Under the pieces are notes generated by a model. The model worked only from the letters and a program-made list of their open reading frames with translations, did no database searches and had not been told where the DNA came from. From positions 5,611,821-5,675,820 of the forward strand of contig JAJEKV010000057.1 of NCBI GenBank assembly GCA_021234155.1: a DNA stretch of 64,000 bases, in the 5' to 3' direction. Shown here piece after piece: positions 10,883 through 20,700 of this stretch; within the stretch, counting starts at the first letter, position 1; each line of letters starts with the position of its first letter. The stretch comes from Isoetes taiwanensis (taxonomy: Eukaryota > Streptophyta > Lycopodiopsida > Isoetales > Isoetaceae). A program made the translations under genes and the position numbers.

Positions 10883-11980
10883 ATCCTCGCTTTGAATCCG
10901 AAGCTTTGAATGTGAAGCTTTGTTGCTTCCATACTGTTTCTATTTTGGGTTGTGCAGCATAAAAACCATCAGGGGATCAAATAGAACTGGGTTTGCAGTT
11001 GAACGATTCTTTCTTCTCCTTGTAGCAGGATTCAAAGCTTGTATTCTGAAGCAGGGCAGCTAGAATAAATCCGTTGAAAGTTTAATTCGGCGCCAAGCTT
11101 GGCTCCACCGTGCTTAGATGCCATGGCTTTCTTGCTTCAACGCCATAGCCGGATCAAGGGAGGAGTTCGCCACACCGCCATTCTCTCCATGGGACTGCCA
11201 CGTTGGTGAGAGGCAATGATTAGATTAGAATTATCATTCTTGTATTGTATTCAAAATTCTTGTATTTGAGGCAATTTGAGCAGCCTTTTTATTTTTAGTG
11301 TTGTGAGTGGTTTCTATTCCAACGGTACAAAGAAACGAATCTATATTTGTGATATTTCAGGGCGTGGATAAGATCACATGTTTATTTCTTCACTTGGATA
11401 TCGAAAATTAGGGATGGGCTTCATCTGCTTATCTGCTTTGCTTATCTATCATGTACGGTAGCCATAGAACCCGTGTGATTGACTTGGTGGAGCGCTTTTA
11501 TGAAGGCCGGTTGAGGATATTTGAGCAGATCTGGGGAATCATAGGTTAAAAAGGGGGTGTGGCAAAAGGGAATGCAAGAGAAGCCCTAATCTGCAATGAA
11601 CGGTGATCTGAGGATCGCCGGGCGCTTGTGGTAAGCGGGTTTGTGTTGGAGCGGGCAAGGCACCGGATTGTTCGTGGTAAAGCGCCGGTGCTAAATGGAG
11701 GTTCGATTCCTCCGGCTTCGGACTTCAGTCGCTATGGCGGATGCTTGGCGTTATCGGATCTACGGCTTCGTCCCCCATGACGTCAAACAACTTCGAAATT
11801 GCGGGGCCGATTTTGCGGAAGCCTTTCGGAAAGAACCTTTCAAGGCCTGATTTTTCGATGTGTCGACTGTCCAATCTAAACTCACAGTTCAGAAAACCCC
11901 GGTTTTCTTTGCTAAAAAACGCTCCAATTGGCTATTCGCTTATTCCCGACCATCGATACCCTAGATAGCCTATCAAATTT

Positions 11981-12062
11981 GGCGACCCAAGAAGAAAAGG
12001 GCAGAATCTGCTCTGAATCCTGGCGACCCAAGAAGAACAGGGCAGAATCTGCTTTGAATCCA
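11981..12062. repeat. 41-bp tandem duplication in Helitron cargo
   Basis: GGCGACCCAAGAAGAA begins at 11981 and again at 12022, each copy running to ..TCTGCTCTGAATCC or ..TCTGCTTTGAATCC. Two copies with a few mismatches. No function is apparent. Confidence 0.75.
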
Positions 12063-12212
12063 ACCAAATCCGTGTGCACAAGCACAGATTCCTCCACCGA
12101 ATTCGACGATGCAGGAATAGGGCGCAATATTTTTCTTTTCTGTCGCAGAAGCAAAGGAATACGTAGGCCATTCAATATCGGCAAAGAAGCTATGGCAGCA
12201 GAAAAACGTGCT

Positions 12213-12274
12213 GAAGGCGATGTCTTCCACTTCATGCCAACGGGAAGGCGATGTCTTCCACTTCATGCCAAACG
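12213..12274. repeat. 31-bp tandem duplication in Helitron cargo
   Basis: GAAGGCGATGTCTTCCACTT begins at 12213 and at 12244. The two copies are near-perfect, which suggests a late event. The duplication lies about 140 bp from the Helitron 5' end. Confidence 0.75.
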
Positions 12275-12603
12275 GGAGAGCTAAAACTTCCACCGGAGAA
12301 TCACATCTAAAAACCCCTGTACCCAGGAAAAAGAACCGGAAAATATGCATACGTGTCATTTATATAAAAAAGGATAAAAGAATCGAATCTTTGGAGAATG
12401 AGTTATATATGTGTAGATAAAGGAATATTTGAACATATTTTAATCAAAAGTTATTGTTGATTATTGTTTGATTTCAGGCATTTAGATCATATATGAAGCC
12501 TTTACAAAAGTCTGTAGGTGTACGTAGTGGATGTACACAATATTTTCCATTTGACTAAAGAATATTTGCAAACACAAAACATGGTGGTTTTGGCAATAAT
12601 TCC

Positions 12604-12894
12604 TCATCTTTGTTGAACAATAAAGAAACTATAATCACAAACCATTTGAAGGGGTAGAAATCCGGTCTCTTGCAGAAGAATTTGATATGGAACTGTGGAC
12701 TTGACTCCAAGTGCTCGGGCTAGAAAGGCTTTCTGTACCCGTTTCAAGTCATCCCACATAGCAAATGATGTCACTAGTCCCCATACTTCTGCTCCGTACA
12801 GGTGCGTCGGCTCCACCAACACCCTGAACAAGTACGACTGGTGTGTATAAAACTCTGCTCTATGGCAATTGTCCTGCTTTGCATAGAATTGCAA
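12604..12894 (-). pseudogene. LINE reverse-transcriptase 3' fragment, unit B
   Basis: Identical in protein sequence to the fragment at 1627-1917 (VEPTHLYGAEVWGLV, ALGVKSTVPYQILL). It belongs to the LINE family of 39.3-41.3 kb, not to the L1-like LINE next to it. It begins about 190 bp to the right of the Helitron-like insertion. Confidence 0.75.
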
Positions 12895-13037
12895 TGTTTC
12901 CAGATAAATCTTTTACATTTAAGAGTACTTTCTCACAACCTAGACCTCATGGACCTACTCCATCTGCTGCAATGCCACTTCAGGATTCTTGTATTGCAAC
13001 TTCGATCAATGCTTTTTGATCTAGAGTTGAACGTTCT

Positions 13038-13346
13038 ATGACTCCCTCATCTAGGGTTGAGTGTCCTATCATTTATTCTCCTGTGACTGTTCCTAGTATT
13101 AAATTGTCCACTATTACCTCCTCAATTATTATACCTCTTGCTATAGTTTCATTTTCCACTGCATTATCTACTCTTCCATCTCAAGAGCTCTCTCTTGATA
13201 TTGTGCCATTTAGTATATCTAACAAGGTCTCAAGTGATATGGATGTGATAGAATCATCACAAATTTCTAAGACTATAACTGAGCGTGGTGATGGTTGGAG
13301 AATTGCTCTAGAAAGAAGCAATCTTCCACAATTATGGGTGAGTTAG
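13038..13346 (+). other. Open stretch of unknown origin, possible captured exon, unit B
   Basis: Sister of 2061-2369 with the same frame and the same GTGAGT at its end. The identity between the units reflects the recent duplication and is not evidence of selection. From 13350 to 13823 nothing else is recognisable. Confidence 0.2.
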
Positions 13347-13823
13347 AGGATAGGCATACTGAATAAAATTATGAGATGTACATGTAGTCTTGTACAGAGG
13401 GGCGTTTTCTTCCTTCGAGTTTTAAACTTGTCTTCCAGCTTATTGTGGTTTTTCTCTGATTGTTGGTAATGATATTTACTTGTCGTCAATGTTATGAGCC
13501 TTGTTTCCATGATCATAAGTTATCCAAGAAGCGTCTATATGGAAAGTTAAATAGTACCAAACCAAGATTATTCAATATGCTACTTCATTGTCATTTACAA
13601 GTAACAATTAAAATGATTTTCTTCTTGCGAATTTTGTGGGGTACATAATTACATTATTTAAAGTAGATGTTCCAGTTTTTTTATGTAATCCCATAGCTTT
13701 GGTTTCAAGTTGTCCTATTATCACTCTTATATAATGCATTTTCATTTTCTGTCCTCCATATTTTGTTTGCTGCATTTTCTTTGAAATTGACTCTCTTGCT
13801 GACACGTGTCGTGTTTCAGCCTT

Positions 13824-14353
13824 TTATTTGTTTATTATTATTATTATTATTTTTTTTTTTTTGAGGGCAAGGTGTTTTTTATATTGCATTTATATGAAAT
13901 ACATAAGTACCTTTGCTTATAAAAGCAAAGAAAAAGGAAAATTCAGTAGTATAGGAACTGCTATAGTAGCTAGGTCCTTACAATCTAATAACAAAACTTA
14001 GATATGAGAAGGAAAAATAAAACCAAGATGAAGTTATCAAGTATGAAAACTGTCGATATCCTAGATATTATCCCTGTAAATATTGTTCTGCCAGACTTCA
14101 CAGCCGAAAAACTAAGCCACATCAAGCACATCCTGTAATGTGAAGTCTGGTATGTCTCTCTTGCCAAACATCCTCAGCATTGTGTCCAAGTTTTCTGGTG
14201 TATAATTCGTGAAGTCAAGTAGAAGCAGGACATGGGCCTGTCTCTTCTGCTGCCATTTGTGGAACAGGTTCTCAAAGTACGGTTTGAGATTATTAAACCT
14301 CCATACCTCTCTGTTATTGAGCACCCTCTTTATAGCTTTCGCATGTACCATTT
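13824..14353 (-). mobile_element. LINE copy B, 3' segment (tail, 3' UTR and ORF3 end)
   Basis: Starts with the same T-rich/TTA-repeat tail as copy A (about 13824-13862) and runs through the 3' UTR into the C-terminal part of ORF3 (14112-14353, ..KAIKRVLNNREVW.. to ..LQDVLDVA). It stops at the TTT target site of the 10.3-kb element and resumes at 24671. The AGAAT expansion of copy A is absent here. Confidence 0.85.
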
Positions 14354-14559
14354 CACACTGACCCCAATTTTTGGTCCACAGTTGTTTTTTAGTTGTACGG
14401 AAGTGTTGTTTCATGCCAAAAACAACACCAAAATGGCCCCAAAAGTCCACGTGGCCCGTTTATCCGGATTTGCACAAAGAGACAGTGGTTTTTTGCCAGA
14501 AATTTCCCACGGTGGTCTTTTGGCAGAAAAATGCACGCGTAGAAAAAATTGACATAGTT

Positions 14560-15360
14560 TTTGTAAATTTTTGTCAACGTGTACTTTTTTTCTTCACTGT
14601 TGTTTTTTATGGAACCATGCATTGTTTATCTTTAAAATAGCACACGTACGTTTTAATTTTACTACACCTGAAAAACTAAATTACAACACTAGAAATAAAG
14701 GACTACAAAGAAAAGAACACGTAGGAAATAGAAAATTGATATTTCAAATGTTCTTTTTCTCAATATCGACACGTCATTTCAAGTGTTGTTTTTGCAAAAT
14801 TAAAAAAAATCACGCATAGCCTTTTTTTAATTTACGAAACGCTACATGTATTATTGAAATCTAGCTATTGTTTTGCTAAAATAAGGACATGTAAAAAATA
14901 ATATTATAACACGTAGAAAAAACGTAAGTTTCTAATATGGTTGTTTAACTAATGAGATATTGACACGTGGCATACTATTTAAATAAAAAAATATTATTCT
15001 AGCTAATCAAATATGGACACGTGGCATACTTTTGAAATAAAAAAACATTATTATTACACATAGGAAATAAGGTATTGTTTCTAATATGTCTTCTAACAAA
15101 TCAAACTTTGACACGTGCCACATGTTTATAAGATTTCTATCTGGTTTTAAAATGCTACATGTCTTATTGAAATCTAGCTATTGTTATTCTAAAATAAGGA
15201 CATGTGAAAAGCACTATTATAACACGTATCAAGATGAGTTTCTAATACGTTTTTTTAACTAATAAAATGCTGCCACATGGCATTAGCATTAGCATCAAGA
15301 TGAGTTTCTAATACGTTTTTTTAACTAATAAAATGCTGCCACATGGCATTAGCATTGAAA
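14560..15360. repeat. Left subterminal repeat region of the TIR element
   Basis: AT-rich sequence with many short motifs of the form ACACGT(A/G/C) and ACATGT: for example ACACGTACG, ACACGTAGG, GACACGTGGCATACT (twice, near 14962 and 15014), GACACGTGCCACATG and GGACATGT (twice). Two longer partial repeats contain GAAATCTAGCTATTGTT (about 14853 and 15167). In CACTA elements such subterminal motifs bind the element's own TnpA-type protein; here that role is inferred from position and repetition only. Confidence 0.7.
15228..15359. repeat. 66-bp tandem duplication in the left subterminal region
   Basis: Two copies (15228-15293, 15294-15359) of a unit beginning ATCAAGATGAGTTTCTAATA and containing GCCACATGGCATTAGC. 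They are essentially identical, so the duplication is younger than the flanking degenerate repeats. It increases the number of ACATGG-type motifs. Confidence 0.85.
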
Positions 15361-15399
15361 GCATCGCATATTATAACAAAAATCCAACATTCTATTCTG

Positions 15400-18080
15400 C
15401 TTCCACTTAAACCACTTCTTATTCTGCTATTGAAAATTAAATTTACATTTATAATAGCTCATTGTTGAGTTATTGAAATAAAGAGTGAGAAAAAGCAAGA
15501 CTGTTCACGAATCTTAGTTTCAAATTCATCTTTGAATAAAGAATACAAGAAGACGCATTTTTTTATTAATAGTGTGAGAAACAAATTGACAAGTAAATTA
15601 AATGAGAGCACAACATTCCTCCAAAGCTCGTTTTTATCTGATATTTTCAGTGTTTAACCTGGTCTACAAAATAAGGCGGGAAGCTTCCTTGAACAAAAAT
15701 TAAAGGATCTGCATTTGCATCGAAAGATCCATGTCCCAAATACAGAGGAAGCCCTGTTTGTGGCGGGGTTTTGTACCAAAAGAAACTGCCTAGAAAAATA
15801 TCAGATGGGATTGGATTGAAGAAACAAAAGGTAGTGCGGAGCTTGTGATATGTATAAACAGATTCATGTATGCTGATTGCATGAATCAGAACAAAAGGAA
15901 TGGCCGGTGTCTGCGGTATGCACAAATCAATAAAAGCATTGACTATGCAAGTCCTATTACCTCACATCTATCCAGGAAATAGGTATGGAAAGCAAATGGC
16001 TTGCTATTAGTATTCCTAACACAAGCGGTCGAGTCAAGTTCCCACCACACCTTGCCGATTAACTTCGTGAGACCCTTGACTCAAAGCTACGGCATCAACA
16101 AAATAAGAAGACGATTTGTAGAGGATAATCAAAGTGCAAATGTTAAAGGTAACCAAAAGGCACTGTGGAGGCCATCTTGTAAGGTCATCCTCCTTTGGCA
16201 AAAACCTTAGTATTCCCGGTGGAAGAGGTAGAGGATTCTTGTCTCTGACCCACCTCTGTTCCTTGCAAATCCATGAGGCTCCAGGGATCCAAAGTTTGAG
16301 CACTATCATCACATGAAGACGTCAATGGACTAGACAGAATGACTAAATTGTAATCTTCAAGGCCTGACCTGTGGAAAGAAAATTGGGATTCCTCAATCCT
16401 CCAGCGAAACCATAATTTCCTTAATTCTGTAAGCCCTGCATGCGCCATAAACAACATCAAAATACTTGCATTGAATCTCTGAATTAACATCAAATTTTAA
16501 AAAACCTCAAGCTTACCTTTGCTTTTTAATTTTCTTCAAGATGAAGACTGTCATCTGTAAGCACATTATTGATGCAAAGGGCAAGAAGAATGATGAATCC
16601 CCCGAGCTTCAGCAAGGCATTGATCTGCAGGTTCGATGTCTTCGGAGCCATAGCTGCCCGAAGGAAGTAGAGGTCGTGGGTTCAGAGGCCATGGAAGCAG
16701 AGGTCGTGACAGAGGCCGTGGAAGCAGGCGCCAAGGAAACAGAGGGCATGCATGGCAGGAGCACCATAGCCACCGGAGCTAAGAAATGGGAGATACCTGA
16801 GCACTGAGCACCAAGGCAGAATAGTCGGCCATAGTTGAGCGCCAAGGCAGAGTAGTCAAAATGAAAGCCATCAATGGAAAGGCGGGAAACATCGACCAAT
16901 AGGATGAGATGACCTGGATCGAAATCCAGGCCGTCCATCTTGGCCCATCTCAGCCGTTGATGAGATGCACGTTCATAAAAATATAATATGGTTGTGGTTT
17001 TTTTTCTCACAAATCAAAGTTCCACTTGAGGAATTCCACTAGGAAATTTCCTGAGGTGGTGCCCAAACGGCGAAGCCCCAGCGCAGGCAAGGGAATATTC
17101 CTAATATTTCAAGACAAGGAACTTTCCTTTGCATAATATATAGTTGCTGAAATTACGAACAGAAGGAGCAGGAGCGGCTATGGCTATGGATATGGCTCGT
17201 CAGTTCTTTTCTTTCAGAGAAGGAGGCGATGCAGCAGCCGGTGGAGCCATGCCTTCTCATGCACTTGGAGGAAGTAGGGCACAACAGAAAAACAATCGTC
17301 CCTTTTGTCATCTCGATCCATACGTGCACATATTTAGAAAATAGAGCTCGGGTATGGCAGGGTAGTACTTCCCTGGTCAATTATTCAAGCAAGCTATCGA
17401 ATGAACTGCTCTGCCTGTGAGCCATAGCTATGGCCCAATAATCCATTTTGGATTTGCCTTTGCAAGCAAAAAAGAAACTGACAAAGGGGAAAAACAGAGG
17501 ACTACTTCTTTCTTCCCAACCGATGGTTTGAAGCGGGCATCTAAATGCAGGGCTCAGCGACTTCATGGCATTTGAATGATGGACTTGGCGACAGCATGGC
17601 TCTTCTAAACGCTTCATCAGAGCCGCCCCCATCTCTGATCAGTCAGCCATGTCAAAAGAAACTGCATGGCGCACTGTTATAGATAGCAGAGGGCATATTA
17701 GTTATTGTAACATGCACATAAATATATAGTAATTACACATGATACCAAACCATACCTATACATTAGAGCTAGCTACTATAGGCACCACATTAGGTTGGCT
17801 ATATACATGGTTCACATCGACCCCTGTGATGATTGCAATTTTTGGAAAAGACTGTTCTTCTATGCGAAGAGACTGTTAGCGATGTACGATTGAGTAGACA
17901 TGCCGATTTTGGATTGTCTTATACTCTAATAGGATTTTTGGATTGCCCCCAAGGCAAACTCTAGGCACAGTGAGGGAGATCTAGGGAATATCTTTGGGAA
18001 TATCCTTAATGGACTGGCTAAGATTTCTCGAGAGGCAGGAATATTCCCCGAACAAACGAATACTTGTAAGATAGTTGCGG
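15400..18080. other. Cargo of the TIR element without a recognisable gene
   Basis: Base composition becomes gene-like here, but I recognise no family. On the minus strand 15647-15925 is open for 92 codons and looks protein-like (SVYTYHKLRTTFCFFNP, LPLYLGHGSFDANADPL), and 16185-16493 contains ELRKLWFRWRIEESQF next to a possible splice acceptor. These may be captured exon pieces of unknown genes. On the plus strand 16541-16807 is a Glu/Val/Ala-rich frame produced by local GAGGCC-type repetition. No transposase motif is seen. Confidence 0.4.
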
Positions 18081-18084
18081 GAAC

Positions 18085-18445
18085 ATGTTGGATGCACGTA
18101 GCATTATTCCAAAGAATGCATAGTCATGACATTATTTCATGGAATACAATAATTGGACGATGTGCTCAACATGCATAAGGAGGCATTGGACCTTTTTAAC
18201 GAAATCATATGGGAAATCCCATCGCCAAACCATATAGCATTTCTCAACATTGCATGTGCTAGTCTGCAATCCTACATGTGCCAGTCTGCGATCCTGAGGA
18301 TATGGGAAATGGATACATACTCATATCATACAAAATGGAGGTCAGTTCAATATCTGCATTGGAAATGCACTTGTGGACATGTATAGTCAATGCGATAGCC
18401 TCAAAAAACGACTACCATGTATTTGACATGATGGCCCTCGGGGAA
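18085..18445 (+). pseudogene. Captured pentatricopeptide-repeat (PPR) gene fragment
   Basis: Across two frames the plus strand reads HDIISWNTIIGRCAQH, then KEALDLFNEI, PNHIAFLNIACAS and, after further breaks, IGNALVDMYSQC and HVFDMM. These are the hallmark phrases of plant PLS-class PPR proteins, which bind organellar RNA in processing and editing. Only about three repeats remain, with stops and frameshifts in each, and the downstream end dissolves into the GGCATGTT repeat array. It is nested within the TIR element, so it is best explained as host gene sequence picked up by the transposon. Confidence 0.82.
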
Positions 18446-18464
18446 TCTGCGCCTCTTAGCTTTC

Positions 18465-19090
18465 CACAATCAAGCGCCAAGGTGGCTCAAACTTGCCACA
18501 CGGCTCGAACATGCCAAGATGGCTCAAACATGCCACGTGGGCTTCCAACATGCCAGCTAGGCTCCCACATGCCAAGGTGGCTCAAACATGCCACTCGGCT
18601 CAAACATGACAAGGTGGCTTAAACATGCCACGCGGGCTCCAACATGCCATCTAGGCTCCAACATGCCAAGGTGGCTCAAACATGCCAAGGTGGCTCAAAC
18701 ATGCCACGCGGGCTCCAACATGCCACCTAGGAGCCTAGGTGGCATGTTGGAGCCTGGCATGTTCGATGGCATGTTGGAACCCGCGTGGCATATTGGAGCC
18801 ATCTTGGCATGTTTGAGAAACCTTGGCATGTTGGAGCCTAGGTGGCATGTTGGAGCCCACGTGGCATGTTTGAGCCACCTTGGAATGTTTAAGGCTAGAT
18901 GGCATATTGGAGGCTATGTGGCATGTTGGAGACTAGGTGGCATGTGTGAGCCTAGGTGGCATGTTTGAGCCTAGGTGGCATGTTTGAGCCTAGGTGGCAT
19001 GTTTGAGCCTAGGTGGCATGTTGGAGCCGCTGACATGTTTGAGCCACGTTGGCATGTTAGGTGGCATGTTGAAGCCCATGTGGCACTCCA
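18465..19090. repeat. 19-bp repeat array that reverses orientation at a perfect palindrome
   Basis: To about 18731 the units read like GGCTCAAACATGCCAAGGT; from 18734 on they read as the reverse complement, e.g. CCTAGGTGGCATGTTTGAG repeated with a 19-bp period (clearest at 18950-19020). The switch point is a perfect 20-bp inverted repeat, 18712-18731 and 18734-18753, separated by the dinucleotide AG. Variants differ mainly at the positions after the GGCATGTT core. A shorter array of the same unit lies at 23245-23430, so the two arrays bracket the 19.1-23.2 kb block. Confidence 0.88.
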
Positions 19091-19369
19091 AGTGGTGACA
19101 TGGCATGCCAAGAAAGCAAGGCCAAGTTTTGACTAGACCAAAAATGAAAAGATGTCCATCTCTGGTCTTTTCATTGGGTGATGTTGGCAAATTTTGGATG
19201 ACATGGCTAGATGGTGGTGACATGGACATGATGACTAGGACTCTATGCAAGAAATATGATAACCTTTGAAATTTTTGGTAGAGGAGTTTGGCAAGGAATA
19301 GAATAAAGGGATCTGAAGAACTTAAAGCGCTGACACACTTCCCCAACTCGAACCAGGCCAAGACTTTGC

Positions 19370-20700
19370 GCAGCTTTCTCACCAGAGGGGAGAGGCCAGA
19401 CCCCAGGAGATGGACCTCAGAAAGGTTGTCAAGGCAGCCTTTCCTATCAGCGCTCCTCTGGGAGGGCAAATGCCAATTCCCCCCATCCCCCCTCCGGGAG
19501 CTCAATTTTCCTATCCGACCGTTGAATCCGTCATTCAAGTAACCTGCTTCGAGCAGGCTCAAAAAAATCCAAGATCCGTCCGGGAGAACTTATCACACCA
19601 CAAAGCGTTCTGCGGGTTGACCGCATAGAAAACCAAGTGTTTTGTTGTTCGGGCAGTACAAAGGCTCTGGAATGGAGATTTGACTTCCCCATGTCGTCCG
19701 GAATGGCGAAATTACCCCAGGGACCAAATACATGGTCATTTTTTGCAACGAAAGAAACATGAACCCTCTACATAGCGGTATTCCGCAGCCACCTCCAAGG
19801 CCAATTGACTACGAACGTGTCGATCCAAAACGTAAACCCTGTGCCTTGCCAGGTTATTGTAGGGTTTACGTTATGGAGGTCGAGTTTTATTCAATTGCAC
19901 TTGAAACATGGTCGAGAAGCTGCAGTTGAAAACAAGAAGCAATAGAAACTGACGAAATGGGGTTTGGATTTACCGAGGCAGGCTTTCCTACCAGTGCTCC
20001 TCCGGGAGGGCAAATGCCAATGCCTCCCTCCCCGGAACCCGGTTTCCCTATCCGACCGTTGAATTCTCCATTCAAGTAACTTGCTTCGAGCAGGTTCAAA
20101 AAAATTCAAGATCTGTCCGGGAGAACATATCAAACCGCAAAGTGTCTTGCAGTCGACCATGTAGAAACCCAAGTGTTTTGTCGTTCGGGCAATACAAAGG
20201 CTCCGGAATGGAGATTTGACTTCGCCATGTCGTCCAAAACAGCGAAATTACCCTAGGGACCAAGTTACACGGTCATTTTTTGCAGCAAAAGAAACACAAA
20301 CCCTATACATGGCAGTATTCTGCACCCTCCGATAAGGCCAATTCACTACGAACGTATTGGACATGAGCTACTTTGGCGCTTCCTGGAGCAGGGGTGGTCT
20401 TCTGCCCACGAAGCTTGGTCTCCAAGGTAATGTCGATGTTTCGAGTCCGTTGGCAGAGTCAGATCACAGTTCCGGGGTGGGAGAGTTGCCCGTCCGTGGC
20501 CAGGGACCTTCCAGAGAGGACCTTTGGGTCGAACTGCTTCTATAAGGTTTTAGGGCTCCGTCTTCTGGCTTCAATGCCCTCCCACTACCTCATGACATTG
20601 TGCAAGATCCTGGTCCAATCTGGCTAGGGTATGGCCTCCAAAACGCAAACCCTGTGCCTTGCCAGGTTATTGTAGGGTTTACGTTGTGGAGGCCAAAACG
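19370..20700. repeat. Cargo repeat block, forward copies
   Basis: Contains two related blocks in the same orientation. One runs from about 19430 to 19900 and one from about 19970 to 20340; each includes ..GGGAGGGCAAATGCCAAT.., ..CGACCGTTGAAT.., ..CAAGTGTTTTGT(C/T)GTTCGGGCA.. The second continues (20345-20640) with ..GGACATGAGCTACTTTGGCG.. to ..CAAGATCCTGGTCCAATC.. The same sequence appears inverted at 21310-21970 and 22095-22780. Conserved open frames here exist in several phases and on both strands and look like a by-product of repetition. Confidence 0.8.

Larger units (their letters stand above)
10056..12417 (-). mobile_element. Non-autonomous Helitron-like element, complete
   Basis: This 2,362-bp block is absent from unit A, where the site reads GCATA^TAAAGG (1440/1441), so it sits exactly between A and T as Helitrons do, with no target duplication. 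On the minus strand the 5' end is TCTACACATATATAACTC, matching the TC start and AT-rich beginning of plant Helitrons. The 3' end has a perfect 10-bp hairpin (arm CGCGGCGGCC, 2-nt loop) followed by ATAAATTT and a terminal CTTG. The canonical terminus is CTRR, so CTTG departs by one base. No Rep/helicase gene is present. The interior holds a nested MITE (10301-10419), three short tandem duplications, and otherwise no gene I recognise. Confidence 0.87.

Noticed and set aside
11640-11725. tRNA-like sequence with T-arm GGAGG-TTCGATT-CCTCC
   Set aside because: Only the T arm is convincing. A possible acceptor (CCGGATT/GGCTTCG) has a mismatch, and no anticodon arm of proper length fits, so no tRNA is called.
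18465-19090. CRISPR-like regular repeats
   Set aside because: There are no unique spacers; the units are contiguous degenerate tandem repeats in a plant transposon.
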